64,000 bases of DNA, taken from the NCBI GenBank assembly GCA_009886625.1, contig QXZA01000026.1, positions 3,228 through 67,227 on the forward strand, given 5' to 3'. A model generated the notes under the pieces. It ran no database searches. It was not told the DNA's origin and saw only the letters and a list, made by a program, of their open reading frames with translations. Below, piece by piece: positions 7,922-19,600 of the stretch (positions are counted from its first letter, which is position 1; every line of letters begins with the position of its first letter). The stretch is from Flavobacteriaceae bacterium. GTDB taxonomy: Bacteria; Bacteroidota; Bacteroidia; Flavobacteriales; Flavobacteriaceae. A program made the translations under genes and the position numbers.

Positions 7922-8299
7922 ATGGCAGATTTAAAAGAATTCGCAGAACAATTAGTCAACTTGACTGTAAAAGAGGTCAATGAATTGACTGATATTTTAA
8001 AAGATGAGTACGGTATCGAGCCTGCTGCTGCTGCAGTAGCTGTTGCTGGGCCGGCCGCTGGTGGTGGAGGTGAAGCTGCTGAGGAAAAGTCAGAATTTGA
8101 CGTTATCCTTAAGTCAGCTGGGGCTTCAAAATTAGCCGTAGTAAAATTAGTAAAAGAGTTAACGGGTCTTGGGCTTAAAGAAGCTAAAGAATTAGTTGAC
8201 GGTGCACCTAGTCCTTTGAAAGAAGGAATCGCTAAAGATGAAGCGGAAGCGCTTGTAAAATCTCTAGAAGAAGCTGGTGCTGAGGTTGAGCTTAATTAG
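7922..8299 (+). CDS. rplL: 50S ribosomal protein L7/L12
   Basis: A 125-aa stalk protein that recruits translational GTPases. It has an N-terminal dimerisation helix pair, an Ala/Gly-rich hinge (about 38-55), and the conserved C-terminal domain with [20 protein letters not shown]. The composition is typical. The 104-bp gap to rpoB holds a strong hairpin that could reduce downstream transcription. Confidence 0.99.
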   Translation: MADLKEFAEQLVNLTVKEVNELTDILKDEYGIEPAAAAVAVAGPAAGGGGEAAEEKSEFDVILKSAGASKLAVVKLVKELTGLGLKEAKELVDGAPSPLKEGIAKDEAEALVKSLEEAGAEVELN

Positions 8300-8322
8300 T
8301 TTCAATCCATACCATTAAAGGC

Positions 8323-8352
8323 ATAGGTCTTTGGATTTTTCCAAAGGCCTAT
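8323..8352 (+). promoter_or_regulatory. Strong hairpin between rplL and rpoB
   Basis: Thirteen consecutive pairs (8323-8335 with 8340-8352, one of them T-G) close a four-T loop. Shortly downstream comes CCCTTTT (8354-8360), so partial termination is possible. The position matches the rplL-rpoB attenuator and RNase III processing region known from E. coli, where it sets the ratio of ribosomal protein to RNA polymerase synthesis. Whether this one terminates or is cut cannot be told from sequence. Confidence 0.7.
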
Positions 8353-8403
8353 ACCCTTTTATAGTGCCCCCCTAATGTAATATGACCATTAAAAAAAAGT
8401 TAG

Positions 8404-11400
8404 ATGCCTAGTAAACAGAGCCAAAGAACCAATTTCGAAGGAGCAAAACATTCTCCAATGTACCCGGATTTCCTGGATATTCAGATAAAATCATTTCAGG
8501 ACTTTTTCCAACTAGAGACCAAATCTGACGAACGTAACGAAGAGGGTCTCTTCAATACGTTTAAAGAAAATTTTCCCATTACAGATACAAGAAATCAATT
8601 TGTTTTAGAATTTCTTGACTATTTTGTTGATCCACCACGTTATTCAATTCAAGAATGTATTGAGCGTGGACTTACTTATTCTGTTCCTCTAAAGGCACGC
8701 CTTAAACTATATTGTACAGATCCAGAACATGAAGATTTTGAAACGATCGTACAAGATGTATTCCTAGGGACTATCCCTTATATGACTCCAAGTGGTACTT
8801 TTGTTATCAATGGTGCAGAAAGAATTGTAGTTTCTCAGTTACACCGTTCACCAGGAGTTTTCTTTGGTCAATCTTTTCATGCCAATGGAACCAAACTTTA
8901 CTCCGCCCGTGTAATTCCATTCAAAGGTTCTTGGATAGAATTTGCCACCGATATCAATAGCGTTATGTACGCTTATATTGATCGTAAGAAAAAATTACCC
9001 GTTACTACTCTCTTTAGAGCCATAGGTTTTGAGCATGACAAGGATATTTTAGAAATTTTTGACCTTGCAGAAGAGATTAAAGTATCTAAAACAGGAATCA
9101 AAAAAGTGTTAGGTCGAAAATTAGCTGCACGTGTTTTAAAAACATGGCACGAGGATTTTGTTGACGAAGACACAGGTGAGGTAATCTCTATCGAGCGAAA
9201 TGAAATCATTATTGATCGTGATACCATTCTTGAAAAAGAACATATTGAAGAAATTTTAGAGGCAAGTGTCAAAACGATCTTGCTTCATAAAGTAGATGCT
9301 CACATGTCTGACTATGCGATCATTTACAATACCTTACAAAAAGATCCTACCAATTCCGAAAAAGAAGCGGTTGAGCACATCTACAGACAGCTACGTAATG
9401 CTGAACCACCAGATGAAGATACGGCTCGAGGAATCATCGATAAATTGTTTTTCTCTGATCAACGTTACAACTTAGGGGAAGTAGGACGTTACAGAATGAA
9501 TAAAAAACTTGGTTTGGACGTGGAAATGGACAAGCAGGTTTTAACCAAATTAGACATCATTACCATCATAAAATATTTGATTGAGTTGATCAATTCAAAA
9601 GCTGAGATTGATGATATTGACCACTTATCTAATCGTCGTGTTCGAACTGTAGGGGAACAATTATCTTCTCAGTTTGGAGTGGGTCTAGCGAGAATGGCGA
9701 GAACAATTCGTGAGCGTATGAATGTTCGAGACAATGAAGTTTTTACTCCTATTGACTTGATCAACGCAAAAACACTTTCCTCAGTAATCAACAGTTTCTT
9801 TGGAACTAACCAGTTGTCTCAGTTTATGGATCAAACCAATCCATTAGCAGAAATTACTCACAAGCGACGTCTATCTGCACTTGGACCTGGAGGACTTTCA
9901 AGAGAAAGAGCTGGATTTGAGGTTCGAGATGTACACTATACACACTATGGTAGATTGTGTCCTATTGAAACACCAGAAGGACCAAATATTGGTTTGATCT
10001 CATCATTAGGAGTATTTGCTAAGGTGAATAACCTTGGATTTATTGAGACCCCTTACCGTAAGGTTGAAAATGGAGTTATCAATCTTAAAGAAACAATTTA
10101 CTTAAGTGCTGAAGAAGAGGAAAACCAATTAATCACTCAAGCAAACGTAAATTACGACAAAGCAGGAAAAATTCTTGATGACAAAGTAATTGCTCGTGAT
10201 CAAGCAGATTTTCCAGTTGTAACTCCAGACCAAGTAAATTATACGGATGTTGCGCCCAATCAAATTGCATCGATTTCAGCTTCTTTGATTCCCTTCTTAG
10301 AACATGATGATGCAAACCGTGCATTGATGGGATCAAACATGATGCGTCAGGCTGTTCCTTTATTACGCCCTGAGGCTCCTATTGTTGGAACTGGTTTAGA
10401 AAAGCAAGTGGCATCAGATTCTCGTGTGTTAATCAATGCAGAGAATGATGGAGTTGTAGAATATGTAGATGCAAACAAAATAACCATCAAGTATGATTTC
10501 TCTGAGAAAGATGATTTGATCAGTTTTGACGGAGATACAAAATCATACAACTTGATTAAGTTTAGAAAAACGAATCAAGGTAGCTGCATTAACTTGAAAC
10601 CAATTGTTCAAAAAGGTGATCGAGTTACTGAAGGTCAGGTATTATGTCAAGGGTATGCAACTGAAGCAGGAGAATTAGCTTTAGGTAGAAACTTGAAAGT
10701 AGCCTTTATGCCTTGGAAAGGGTATAACTTTGAGGATGCGATTGTAATCTCTGAAAAGGTAGTTCGTCAAGATATCTTTACATCAATCCACATTGACGAA
10801 TATTCATTAGATGTTCGTGATACTAAATTAGGTACGGAGGAATTGACCAATGATATTCCTAATGTTAGCGAAGAAGCGACAAAAGATCTTGATGAAAACG
10901 GAATGATTCGTATTGGAGCAGAAGTAAATCCTGGAGATATTCTGATCGGGAAAATTACTCCCAAAGGAGAATCTGATCCAACACCAGAAGAAAAATTACT
11001 GCGGGCCATCTTTGGTGATAAAGCAGGAGATGTGAAAGATGCTTCTTTAAAAGCGCCACCATCACTTCGTGGAGTTGTGATTGACAAGAAACTCTTCACA
11101 CGTTCAGTAAAAGATAAGCGTAAACGTAATCAAGACAAGAAAGAGTTAGATGCATTAGAAGATGCATTTGACCTAAAGTTTGATGACTTAAAAACCGTTT
11201 TGGTAGAAAAACTATTTACCATTGTAAACGGGAAAACATGTCAAGGAGTTCAAAATGATTTAGGAGAAGAAGTTTTACCAAAAGGTAAAAAATACACTTT
11301 GAAATTACTAAACGGAGTTGAGGATTATACTCACCTTACTAAAGGTTCATGGACTACTACAGCAGAAACAAATGAATTGATCGCCGATTTGATTCACAAT

Positions 11401-12213
11401 TACAAAATCAAAGAAAACGATCTACAAGGTGCATTGCGTCGTGAGAAATTTACGATCAGTGTAGGAGATGAGTTACCTGCTGGAATCAAAAAGTTAGCTA
11501 AAATTTATATTGCTAAAAAGCGTAAGCTTAAAGTAGGGGATAAGATGGCAGGACGTCATGGAAATAAAGGGATTGTAGCACGAATTGTACGTGAAGAAGA
11601 AATGCCTTTCTTGGAAGACGGAACGCCAGTTGATATTGTATTGAACCCACTTGGAGTACCTTCTCGAATGAATATTGGTCAGATTTATGAAACTGTTTTA
11701 GGTTGGGCAGGTCAGAATTTAGGAGAGAAATATTCAACGCCAATATTTGACGGAGCAACCATTGAGGAGATTAATGCACTGACAGAAAAAGGTAATGTTC
11801 CTTTATATGGACATTCTTATTTGTATGACGGTGGAACAGGAGAACGTTTTGATCAGCCTGCAACAGTAGGGGTTATCTATATGTTAAAATTAGGGCATAT
11901 GGTAGATGACAAAATGCACTCACGTTCTATTGGACCGTACTCTTTAATTACGCAACAACCTCTAGGGGGGAAAGCGCAATTTGGAGGACAACGTTTTGGA
12001 GAAATGGAAGTATGGGCATTAGAGGCTTATGGAGCATCTAGTACACTACAAGAAATTTTGACGGTTAAATCTGATGATGTAATAGGAAGAGCAAAAACCT
12101 ATGAATCTATAGTTAAAGGGGATACCTTGCCAGAGCCTGGTTTACCTGAATCTTTTAACGTGTTAATGCACGAATTAAAAGGACTTGGACTCGACATTCG
12201 ATTGGAAGAATAA
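8404..12213 (+). CDS. rpoB: DNA-directed RNA polymerase subunit beta
   Basis: A 1269-aa catalytic-core subunit. The rifampicin-binding cluster is intact ([12 protein letters not shown] then [13 protein letters not shown]) and shows the susceptible residues at the D516, H526 and S531 equivalents. The C-terminal region has [12 protein letters not shown] and [17 protein letters not shown]. The length is usual for Bacteroidetes. The start is an ATG 4 bp after an A-run, with no Shine-Dalgarno sequence. rpoC follows after 24 bp. Confidence 0.99.
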   Translation: MPSKQSQRTNFEGAKHSPMYPDFLDIQIKSFQDFFQLETKSDERNEEGLFNTFKENFPITDTRNQFVLEFLDYFVDPPRYSIQECIERGLTYSVPLKARLKLYCTDPEHEDFETIVQDVFLGTIPYMTPSGTFVINGAERIVVSQLHRSPGVFFGQSFHANGTKLYSARVIPFKGSWIEFATDINSVMYAYIDRKKKLPVTTLFRAIGFEHDKDILEIFDLAEEIKVSKTGIKKVLGRKLAARVLKTWHEDFVDEDTGEVISIERNEIIIDRDTILEKEHIEEILEASVKTILLHKVDAHMSDYAIIYNTLQKDPTNSEKEAVEHIYRQLRNAEPPDEDTARGIIDKLFFSDQRYNLGEVGRYRMNKKLGLDVEMDKQVLTKLDIITIIKYLIELINSKAEIDDIDHLSNRRVRTVGEQLSSQFGVGLARMARTIRERMNVRDNEVFTPIDLINAKTLSSVINSFFGTNQLSQFMDQTNPLAEITHKRRLSALGPGGLSRERAGFEVRDVHYTHYGRLCPIETPEGPNIGLISSLGVFAKVNNLGFIETPYRKVENGVINLKETIYLSAEEEENQLITQANVNYDKAGKILDDKVIARDQADFPVVTPDQVNYTDVAPNQIASISASLIPFLEHDDANRALMGSNMMRQAVPLLRPEAPIVGTGLEKQVASDSRVLINAENDGVVEYVDANKITIKYDFSEKDDLISFDGDTKSYNLIKFRKTNQGSCINLKPIVQKGDRVTEGQVLCQGYATEAGELALGRNLKVAFMPWKGYNFEDAIVISEKVVRQDIFTSIHIDEYSLDVRDTKLGTEELTNDIPNVSEEATKDLDENGMIRIGAEVNPGDILIGKITPKGESDPTPEEKLLRAIFGDKAGDVKDASLKAPPSLRGVVIDKKLFTRSVKDKRKRNQDKKELDALEDAFDLKFDDLKTVLVEKLFTIVNGKTCQGVQNDLGEEVLPKGKKYTLKLLNGVEDYTHLTKGSWTTTAETNELIADLIHNYKIKENDLQGALRREKFTISVGDELPAGIKKLAKIYIAKKRKLKVGDKMAGRHGNKGIVARIVREEEMPFLEDGTPVDIVLNPLGVPSRMNIGQIYETVLGWAGQNLGEKYSTPIFDGATIEEINALTEKGNVPLYGHSYLYDGGTGERFDQPATVGVIYMLKLGHMVDDKMHSRSIGPYSLITQQPLGGKAQFGGQRFGEMEVWALEAYGASSTLQEILTVKSDDVIGRAKTYESIVKGDTLPEPGLPESFNVLMHELKGLGLDIRLEE

Positions 12214-12237
12214 TTTAATTTAAGACGACATTTAGCA

Positions 12238-15200
12238 ATGGCTAGAAATAACGAAATCATTACCCAGAAAAAATTCAATAAAATTGCAATCGGTTTAGCT
12301 TCTCCAGAAGTAATTCTTGGGAACTCTCGCGGGGAAGTCCTTAAACCAGAGACCATTAATTATAGAACCCACAAGCCGGAACGTGATGGATTGTTTTGTG
12401 AGCGTATTTTTGGACCTGTAAAGGACTATGAATGTGCCTGCGGAAAATACAAACGTATTCGTTACAAAGGAATCGTATGTGACCGATGTGGTGTAGAGGT
12501 TACTGAAAAGAAAGTAAGACGTGATCGCGTTGGACACATTAATCTTGTGGTTCCTGTTGCTCATATTTGGTATTTCCGTTCGCTTCCTAACAAAATAGGA
12601 TACTTATTAGGATTGCCTTCCAAGAAATTGGATATGATTATTTATTACGAGCGTTATGTAGTCATCCAGCCTGGGATTGCTAAAAACGAAGAAGGTGAGC
12701 CACTTCAGCCAATGGATTTCTTAACAGAGGAAGAATACCTCAATGTAATGGAGCAAATTCCTGCTGAAAACCAATACAAAGAAGATAGTGATCCAGATAA
12801 ATTCATTGCCAAAATGGGTGCTGATTGTTTGATCGAATTACTTTCTAGAATTGACTTAGAGGCATTGTCGTATGAATTACGTCACAAAGCCAATAATGAA
12901 ACATCTAAACAACGAAAAACAGAAGCATTAAAGAGACTTCAGGTAGTTGAAGCGTTCCGTGATGCAAATGAGCGTGGTGAAAATCTTCCTCAATGGATGA
13001 TCATGAAAGTGGTTCCTGTTATTCCACCAGAATTACGTCCTTTAGTTCCTTTAGATGGAGGTCGTTTTGCAACCTCTGATTTAAATGACTTATACCGACG
13101 TGTGATTATCAGAAACAACCGTCTAAAGCGTTTGGTGGAGATCAAAGCACCTGAGGTAATTCTTAGAAATGAGAAACGTATGTTGCAAGAATCTGTAGAT
13201 TCTTTATTTGACAACACACGTAAATCTTCAGCAGTTAAAACAGATTCCAATAGACCTTTAAAATCCCTTTCTGATTCCTTAAAAGGAAAGCAGGGACGTT
13301 TTCGTCAAAACTTACTTGGAAAACGTGTGGATTATTCAGCACGTTCAGTAATTGTTGTTGGACCTGAATTAAAATTATTTGAATGTGGATTGCCAAAAGA
13401 TATGGCAGCCGAATTATACAAACCCTTTATCATTCGTAAGATTATAGAAAGAGGAATTGTAAAAACGGTTAAATCTGCTAAAAAGATTATAGATCGTAAA
13501 GAGCCTGTGGTTTGGGATATTTTAGAGAATGTTCTGAAAGGACATCCTGTTCTACTTAACCGTGCTCCCACTTTACACCGTCTAGGAATTCAGGCATTTC
13601 AGCCTAAATTAATTGAAGGGAAAGCGATTCAACTACATCCTTTGGTATGTACTGCATTTAATGCTGACTTTGACGGGGATCAAATGGCAGTTCACTTACC
13701 TCTTGGACCTGAAGCAATTTTGGAATGTCAACTTTTAATGTTGGCTTCTCACAGTATTTTGAACCCTGCCAACGGTTCTCCAATTACAGTACCTTCTCAA
13801 GACATGGTTTTGGGTCTGTATTATATGACGAAAGCTAGAAAATCTACTGCCAAACATAAAGTTAAAGGTGAAGGTTTAATATTCTATTCTACTGAAGAAG
13901 TACACATTGCTTATAATGAAAAGCGTGTTGAACTTAATGCGACGATCAAGATCAGAGCAAAAGATTTCAATGAAGAAGGTGAACTTGTTTATCAAATCAT
14001 AGATACTACAGTAGGACGTGTATTGTTCAACGAGGTGGTACCTGAACAAGCCGGTTTCTTTAATGTTGTGTTGACTAAGAAAAACTTACGTGAAATCATT
14101 GGTGATATTTTAAAAGTAACTAGCGTTCCAGAAACGGCTGACTTTTTAGATAAAATCAAAGGGATGGGATACGGGTTTGCATTTAAAGGTGGACTATCCT
14201 TCAGTTTAGGAGATATCATCATCCCGCCAGAAAAATTGACAATGATCGATGAGGCCAATACACAAGTAGATGGAATTATCGGGAATTATAATATGGGATT
14301 AATCACCAATAACGAACGTTATAATCAGGTGATTGATATCTGGACTTCAACCAATGCACAATTGACTGAATTAGCGATGACGCGAATCAGTGAAGACCAA
14401 CAAGGATTTAACTCAGTGTTTATGATGTTAGATTCTGGAGCTCGTGGATCTAAAGAGCAAATTAGACAGTTGACAGGAATGCGTGGTTTGATGGCCAAGC
14501 CTAAGAAGTCAAATGTTGGAGGTGGAGAGATTATTGAAAATCCAATTCTTTCAAACTTTAAAGAAGGACTTTCTATCTTAGAATACTTTATTTCAACACA
14601 CGGAGCTCGAAAAGGTCTTGCAGATACAGCATTGAAAACAGCTGATGCAGGATACCTAACACGTCGTTTACATGATGTTTCACAAGACGTTATTGTGAAT
14701 CACGAAGACTGTGAAACCTTACGTGGTGTTGAAGTGAAACCACTCAAAAAGAACGAGGAAATTGTTGAGACTCTAGGAGAACGTATTTTAGGTCGTGTTG
14801 CACTCCAAGATATCGTTGATCCAAGAACTAACGATATAATCGTTGAAGCAGGACAAGAAATCTTAGACCCACATGTGAGTCTTGTAGAAAATAGTCCTAT
14901 CGAATCTGTAGAGGTTCGTTCTCCGTTAACCTGTGCCGCAAAAAAAGGTATTTGTGTTAGATGTTACGGACGAAACTTGGCTACCGGAAAAATGGTACAA
15001 AGAGGAGAAGCCGTAGGAGTTATTGCTGCACAGTCTATTGGAGAACCTGGAACACAGTTGACCCTTAGAACTTTCCACGTGGGAGGGGTAGCAGGAAACA
15101 TTTCTGAAGAAAACAAGCTTCTTACAAAATTTGATGGTATTGCCGAAATCGAAGACTTGAAGACAGTTCAAGGAAAAGATAGTGATGGAAATGTTGCAGA

Positions 15201-16539
15201 AATTGTGATTTCTAGGACTTCTGAAATTAAAATTTTAGATGCCAATACTAAGAGTGTACTAAGTACAAATAATATTCCTTATGGTTCATCCCTTCATATT
15301 AAAAACGGTTCCAAGATTAAAGAGGGAACTGTTGTATGTAAGTGGGATCCATTTAACGGGGTGATTGTTTCTGAATTTACGGGTAAAATCATCTTTGAAA
15401 ATATTGAACAAGGAGTAACCTATCAAGTAGAAATTGATGAACAAACTGGATTCCAAGAAAAAGTTATTTCTGAATCTAGAAACAAAAAAGTAATCCCAAC
15501 CTTGTCCATTGCTGATAAGAAAGGAAACATTTTACGTTCGTACAATCTACCTGTAGGTGCTCACCTGATTATCAATGATGGAGATCAAATTGAAGAAGGT
15601 CAAGTATTGGTTAAAATTCCTAGAAAGTCTGCTAAGTCTGGAGATATTACAGGAGGTTTACCACGTGTAACCGAATTGTTCGAAGCACGTAATCCTTCAA
15701 ATCCGGCAGTAGTTTCTGAAATTGATGGAGTAGTTTCCTTTGGTAAGATCAAAAGAGGTAACCGTGAAATCATTGTAGAATCTAAGTTTGGAGACATCAA
15801 GAAGTATTTGGTAAAACTTTCCAATCAGATTTTAGTTCAAGAGAATGACTTCGTTAAAGCGGGAATGCCATTATCTGATGGATCCGTAACACCTTCTGAT
15901 ATTTTATCAATCAAAGGACCTTCTGCAGTACAACAGTACTTAGTGAATGAAATTCAAGAAGTATATCGTTTGCAAGGAGTGAAAATTAACGATAAGCACT
16001 TTGAAGTAGTAGTACGTCAAATGATGCGTAAAGTTCGAATTCAAGATCCGGGAGATTCTATTTTCCTAGAAAACCAATTGGTATTCCGTTACGACTTCAT
16101 TCAAGAAAATGATGCACTTTATGGAATGAAAATTGTTGAGGAAGTAGGAGATTCTGAAAACTTAAAACAAGGACAAATTGTTTCAGCTCGTCAGCTAAGA
16201 GATGAAAATTCATTGTTAACTAGAGAGGACAAACAGTTGGTTGTTTCCCGCGAAGCGGCTCCAGCTACTGCCACTCCTGAGTTGCAAGGGATTACAAGAG
16301 CTTCACTACAAACTAAATCCTTTATATCTGCGGCCTCGTTCCAAGAAACGACCAAGGTATTGAATGAAGCAGCGGTAAGTGGTAAAGTTGATTTCTTAGA
16401 AGGCTTAAAAGAGAATGTAATTGTAGGACATAAAATTCCTGCAGGTACCGGACTTAGAGCGTATAACAATGTTCTTGTAGGATCAAAAGACGAATACAAG
16501 AGTCTTTTAATCGATAAGGAAGAAGAGATAAGTTTCTAA
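12238..16539 (+). CDS. rpoC: DNA-directed RNA polymerase subunit beta'
   Basis: A 1433-aa catalytic subunit. Visible are the N-terminal zinc ribbon (C-A-C-G then C-D-R-C-G, about 64-84), the catalytic [12 protein letters not shown] loop that chelates magnesium (about 476-487), the second zinc site ([13 protein letters not shown], about 900-912) and the trigger-loop region. The C-terminus carries the standard [22 protein letters not shown] stretch. It ends 2 bp before the DUF3467 gene. Confidence 0.99.
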   Translation: MARNNEIITQKKFNKIAIGLASPEVILGNSRGEVLKPETINYRTHKPERDGLFCERIFGPVKDYECACGKYKRIRYKGIVCDRCGVEVTEKKVRRDRVGHINLVVPVAHIWYFRSLPNKIGYLLGLPSKKLDMIIYYERYVVIQPGIAKNEEGEPLQPMDFLTEEEYLNVMEQIPAENQYKEDSDPDKFIAKMGADCLIELLSRIDLEALSYELRHKANNETSKQRKTEALKRLQVVEAFRDANERGENLPQWMIMKVVPVIPPELRPLVPLDGGRFATSDLNDLYRRVIIRNNRLKRLVEIKAPEVILRNEKRMLQESVDSLFDNTRKSSAVKTDSNRPLKSLSDSLKGKQGRFRQNLLGKRVDYSARSVIVVGPELKLFECGLPKDMAAELYKPFIIRKIIERGIVKTVKSAKKIIDRKEPVVWDILENVLKGHPVLLNRAPTLHRLGIQAFQPKLIEGKAIQLHPLVCTAFNADFDGDQMAVHLPLGPEAILECQLLMLASHSILNPANGSPITVPSQDMVLGLYYMTKARKSTAKHKVKGEGLIFYSTEEVHIAYNEKRVELNATIKIRAKDFNEEGELVYQIIDTTVGRVLFNEVVPEQAGFFNVVLTKKNLREIIGDILKVTSVPETADFLDKIKGMGYGFAFKGGLSFSLGDIIIPPEKLTMIDEANTQVDGIIGNYNMGLITNNERYNQVIDIWTSTNAQLTELAMTRISEDQQGFNSVFMMLDSGARGSKEQIRQLTGMRGLMAKPKKSNVGGGEIIENPILSNFKEGLSILEYFISTHGARKGLADTALKTADAGYLTRRLHDVSQDVIVNHEDCETLRGVEVKPLKKNEEIVETLGERILGRVALQDIVDPRTNDIIVEAGQEILDPHVSLVENSPIESVEVRSPLTCAAKKGICVRCYGRNLATGKMVQRGEAVGVIAAQSIGEPGTQLTLRTFHVGGVAGNISEENKLLTKFDGIAEIEDLKTVQGKDSDGNVAEIVISRTSEIKILDANTKSVLSTNNIPYGSSLHIKNGSKIKEGTVVCKWDPFNGVIVSEFTGKIIFENIEQGVTYQVEIDEQTGFQEKVISESRNKKVIPTLSIADKKGNILRSYNLPVGAHLIINDGDQIEEGQVLVKIPRKSAKSGDITGGLPRVTELFEARNPSNPAVVSEIDGVVSFGKIKRGNREIIVESKFGDIKKYLVKLSNQILVQENDFVKAGMPLSDGSVTPSDILSIKGPSAVQQYLVNEIQEVYRLQGVKINDKHFEVVVRQMMRKVRIQDPGDSIFLENQLVFRYDFIQENDALYGMKIVEEVGDSENLKQGQIVSARQLRDENSLLTREDKQLVVSREAAPATATPELQGITRASLQTKSFISAASFQETTKVLNEAAVSGKVDFLEGLKENVIVGHKIPAGTGLRAYNNVLVGSKDEYKSLLIDKEEEISF

Positions 16540-16541
16540 TC

Positions 16542-16856
16542 ATGAGTGATAAAAAAGACCCTAAAGACCAACAGCTGAATATCTCAATAGATGAGAATAT
16601 TGCAGATGGTGTCTATTCAAATTTAGCCATCATCAATCACTCTGCTGCTGAATTTATTGTTGATTTTATCACCGTAATGCCAGGGGCACCAAAGGCGAGA
16701 GTAAAATCTCGTGTTATCTTAACGCCAGAACATGCCAAACGCTTTTACAAAGCACTAGGGGACAATATCAAGCGTTACGAAGCTGCCAATGGTTCCATTA
16801 CAACCAATGAATCTCCACCTATACCGCTCAATTTTGGGCCTACTGGAGAGGCATAA
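16542..16856 (+). CDS. DUF3467 family protein
   Basis: A 104-aa protein with the DUF3467 pattern: I-D-E-x-I-A-x-G-V-Y-S-N-L-A-I-I-N-H-S (about 16-34), E-F-I-V-D-F, and R-V-I-L-T-P-E-H-A-K-R-F (about 60-71). The family commonly lies directly after rpoC in Bacteroidetes. The 2-bp gap here implies co-transcription and probably translational coupling. Its function is not established; the conserved position suggests a link to transcription. A terminator follows. Confidence 0.9.
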   Translation: MSDKKDPKDQQLNISIDENIADGVYSNLAIINHSAAEFIVDFITVMPGAPKARVKSRVILTPEHAKRFYKALGDNIKRYEAANGSITTNESPPIPLNFGPTGEA

Positions 16857-16860
16857 ATAA

Positions 16861-16889
16861 AAAAACCGCAATGAAGATTGCGGTTTTTT
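16861..16889. terminator. Bidirectional terminator between rpoC-DUF3467 and prfC
   Basis: AAAACCGCAAT (16861-16871) pairs with ATTGCGGTTTT (16876-16886) around the loop GAAG. A T7 run follows on the + strand (16883-16889) and an A run precedes it, so the hairpin can end both the rpoBC transcript and the convergent prfC transcript. Confidence 0.88.
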
Positions 16890-16960
16890 TGTTTAATTTA
16901 ATTTTTATTGTGTGTTTCTTGTTTTTTTGTGTTGGACATGATATTGATTTTTTTTCTAAA

Positions 16961-18544
16961 TTAAAACTCTGAGGTATAATGAAACTGAATATCTCGGTAT
17001 TTATCCTGTGTCATTTGGAGAGAAAAAGCGGAGTCGGCAAGGAAAACTAATTTTCCACTTTTGTCTTTTGCCAAGAACTTTTGTTTGATACGTTGAAACT
17101 CCTTAAAGTCATTACCTTCTGTATTTGCTTCTACCCAGCAAGCTTTGTGTACGTTTAGGTTTTCAAAACTACACTTAGCACCGTATTCGTGTAGTAGTCT
17201 GTATTGAATGACTTCAAACTGAAGGGCGCCCACGGTTCCTATTACTTTTCTACCGTTTAGGTTGAGGGTAAACAACTGAGCAACACCCTCATCCATAAGC
17301 TGATCAATTCCTTTAGCCAGTTGTTTTGCCTTAAGCGGGTCATTATTATTAATAAAACGAAAATGCTCGGGAGAAAAACTAGGGATGCCTTTGAATTGAA
17401 GAATATCTCCTGCAGTCAGTGTATCTCCAATTTTGAAGTTCCCAGTATCATGAAGACCCACGATATCTCCGGGATAGGAGATGTCTACAATTTGTTTTTT
17501 CTCTGCGAAAAAGGCATTGGGTGAAGAGAATTTTAATTTCTTTTTTAGACGTACATGATGATAAGGTTTATTGCGTTCAAATGTGCCAGAAACAATTTTG
17601 ATAAATGCAAGTCGATCCCTATGGTTGGGATCCATATTGGCATGGATTTTAAAGACAAAACCTGCAAATTTTTCATCATCGGGTTCCACCAGTCTCGTGT
17701 CCGATTGTTTTGCAAGAGGTTTGGGAGCGATTTCAATAAAACAATTGAGTAATTCTTGTACTCCAAAATTATTTAATGCTGAACCAAACAGCACCGGCTG
17801 TTGGTTTCCATCCAAATACTCTTGTTGGTCAAAGGTGGGATAGACTCCTTCAATTAACTCTAATTCTTCTTTAAGGTTCTCTAGTCGTGAACTACCAATT
17901 TCTGCTTCCAATCCGGGGTCATCAAGCGATTCAAAATGTTCTTTTTTACCGATGGTTTGTTTACTTTCGTCTTGGAATAATTGAATGTTTTTTTCCCAGA
18001 TGTTGTAAATCCCTTTAAAATCATATCCCATGCCAATAGGTATTGACAGTGGAGTGACTTTCAAGCCTAATTTTTGTTCAACTTCATCCATGAGGTCAAA
18101 AGCATCTTTTCCTTCTCGGTCTAATTTATTGATAAAGACAATGATTGGAATTTTCCGCATACGGCATACTTTCACCAGTTTTTCGGTTTGTTCTTCTACA
18201 CCTTTCGCTACATCAATCACCACAATAACACTATCCACTGCGGTAAGTGTTCGAAAAGTATCTTCTGCAAAGTCTTTATGACCAGGCGTGTCAAGGATGT
18301 TTATTTTCTTGTCTTTGTAAACAAAGGCCAAGACAGAAGTCGCCACAGAAATTCCACGCTGACGTTCAATTTCCATAAAGTCACTAGTCGCGCCTTTTTT
18401 TATTTTATTGGATTTAACCGCTCCAGCTTCTTGAATAGCCCCTCCAAAGAGGAGTAGTTTTTCAGTGAGTGTAGTTTTTCCAGCATCGGGGTGGGAAATG
18501 ATTCCAAAGGTCCGACGTCTTTTAATTTCTTCTAAAAATCCCAT
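16961..18544 (-). CDS. prfC: Peptide chain release factor 3
   Basis: A 527-aa translational GTPase that removes RF1/RF2 after termination; the length is close to the usual 529. Motifs are S-H-P-D-A-G-K-T-T (P-loop), the R-G-I-S-V-A-T-S-V switch I, D-T-P-G-H-K-D-F, and F-I-N-K-L-D-R-E-G. The open frame runs further upstream, but homology starts at M-G-F-L-E-E-I, so I take the ATG at 18544. It is divergent from idi (94-bp gap) and convergent with the rpoC operon. Confidence 0.96.
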   Translation of the reverse strand: MGFLEEIKRRRTFGIISHPDAGKTTLTEKLLLFGGAIQEAGAVKSNKIKKGATSDFMEIERQRGISVATSVLAFVYKDKKINILDTPGHKDFAEDTFRTLTAVDSVIVVIDVAKGVEEQTEKLVKVCRMRKIPIIVFINKLDREGKDAFDLMDEVEQKLGLKVTPLSIPIGMGYDFKGIYNIWEKNIQLFQDESKQTIGKKEHFESLDDPGLEAEIGSSRLENLKEELELIEGVYPTFDQQEYLDGNQQPVLFGSALNNFGVQELLNCFIEIAPKPLAKQSDTRLVEPDDEKFAGFVFKIHANMDPNHRDRLAFIKIVSGTFERNKPYHHVRLKKKLKFSSPNAFFAEKKQIVDISYPGDIVGLHDTGNFKIGDTLTAGDILQFKGIPSFSPEHFRFINNNDPLKAKQLAKGIDQLMDEGVAQLFTLNLNGRKVIGTVGALQFEVIQYRLLHEYGAKCSFENLNVHKACWVEANTEGNDFKEFQRIKQKFLAKDKSGKLVFLADSAFSLQMTQDKYRDIQFHYTSEF

Positions 18545-18556
18545 GCATGCAATTTG

Positions 18557-18573
18557 TTGTAAAAGTATTACAA
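18557..18573 (-). promoter_or_regulatory. prfC promoter region with inverted repeat
   Basis: On the minus strand TACTTTTA (18567-18560) resembles the -7 box. It sits inside the perfect inverted repeat TTGTAA-N5-TTACAA (18557-18573), 13 bp upstream of the prfC ATG. This could be an operator or chance in AT-rich DNA. Confidence 0.35.
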
Positions 18574-18624
18574 ATAAAGCCTGAAGCGAAAAGATTCTGA
18601 ATAGGTTTTTGTAAAAATATTGGG

Positions 18625-18632
18625 TAATTTTG
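18625..18632 (+). promoter_or_regulatory. -7 box of idi
   Basis: TAATTTTG is a perfect TAnnTTTG match. It ends 6 bp before the ATG at 18639, so the mRNA is probably leaderless. The TTG of this box is also in frame with idi and could be mistaken for its start codon. Confidence 0.55.
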
Positions 18633-18638
18633 AGGGCT

Positions 18639-19157
18639 ATGAAAGAAGAAGAAGTTATCCTCGTTGATAGGGACGATAATCCCGTGGGAACGATGCCAAA
18701 GATGGAAGCCCACGAGAAAGCCGTTTTACACCGTGCCTTTTCTGTCTTTATTCTGAATAAAGAAGGACAGTTGATGTTACAGCAACGTGCTTTACATAAA
18801 TACCATTCACCTGGACTTTGGACCAATACCTGTTGTAGTCATCAACGATCAGGCGAATCCAATTTGGACGCAGGAGTACGTAGATTATACGAGGAAATGG
18901 GTTTTGAAGTTCCTTTGGATGAACTGTTTAGTTTTATTTATAAAGCTCCATTTGATAATGGACTCACTGAACATGAATTGGATCATGTCATGTTAGGATA
19001 TTATGATGGGATTCCAGAAATAAACAAAGAAGAAGTTGCCAGTTGGAAATGGATGGATCTGGATCAAGTAGCCAAAGAGATTAAAACTACACCAGAACAC
19101 TACACCGTTTGGTTTAAAATTATTTTCGATCGATTTTATAAACACATTAAAGCTTAA
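18639..19157 (+). CDS. idi: Isopentenyl-diphosphate delta-isomerase, type I
   Basis: A 172-aa Nudix-fold enzyme that interconverts isopentenyl and dimethylallyl diphosphate in isoprenoid synthesis. The catalytic cysteine lies in T-N-T-C-C-S-H (about 64-70) and the catalytic glutamate in E-H-E-L-D-H (about 112-117). The Nudix region includes R-R-L-Y-E-E-M-G-F. I chose the ATG at 18639 over an in-frame TTG at 18630, because that TTG lies in the -7 box. The PTPS gene follows after 2 bp, so the two form an operon. Confidence 0.96.
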   Translation: MKEEEVILVDRDDNPVGTMPKMEAHEKAVLHRAFSVFILNKEGQLMLQQRALHKYHSPGLWTNTCCSHQRSGESNLDAGVRRLYEEMGFEVPLDELFSFIYKAPFDNGLTEHELDHVMLGYYDGIPEINKEEVASWKWMDLDQVAKEIKTTPEHYTVWFKIIFDRFYKHIKA

Positions 19158-19159
19158 TT

Positions 19160-19567
19160 ATGAAAGTTACTGTAAGTAGAAAGGCCCATTTTAACGCAGC
19201 ACATCGTTTGTTCAGAAAAGATTGGACGGATGACCAAAATGAAGCTATGTTTGGCAAATGTGCCAATCCATACTATCATGGACATAACTATGAATTGATA
19301 GTGCATGTGACTGGCTCCATCGATCCCAATACAGGCTATGTGATGGATATGAAAGTGTTAAAAGATTTAATTAAAGTGGAAGTAGAGGATTTGTTGGATC
19401 ATAAGAATTTGAACGAACAAGTTGCTGACTTTTCTGAGCTAATTCCAACAGCAGAAAATATAGCTGTGGTGATATATAACAAATTAAAACCCCACCTTAA
19501 CAAAGAACATGGTTTATCAGTTACGTTGTATGAAACTCCAAGGAACTTTGTCACTTTTTCAGGCTAA
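19160..19567 (+). CDS. 6-pyruvoyl-tetrahydropterin synthase-type enzyme
   Basis: A 135-aa T-fold enzyme. Zinc ligands are His in F-N-A-A-H-R-L and the two His of H-G-H-N-Y (about 39-43). The catalytic Cys lies six residues before HGH (C-A-N-P-Y-Y-H-G-H). This C-x5-HGH spacing is the eukaryotic-like PTPS-II form, whereas QueD has C-x3-HGH. The D-H-K-N-L-N motif and a late C-terminal glutamate (Y-E-T) are conserved. It likely converts dihydroneopterin triphosphate to a tetrahydropterin; a queuosine role is less likely but not excluded. It is coupled to idi by a 2-bp gap. Confidence 0.9.
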   Translation: MKVTVSRKAHFNAAHRLFRKDWTDDQNEAMFGKCANPYYHGHNYELIVHVTGSIDPNTGYVMDMKVLKDLIKVEVEDLLDHKNLNEQVADFSELIPTAENIAVVIYNKLKPHLNKEHGLSVTLYETPRNFVTFSG

Positions 19568-19600
19568 ACTTAACAAAAAAGGATTTACTTAACCACTAAT

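Noticed and set aside
18545-18826. N-terminal extension of prfC up to 18826
   Set aside because: The extra 94 residues have no similarity to RF3, overlap the divergent idi gene and its promoter, and homology starts exactly at the ATG at 18544.
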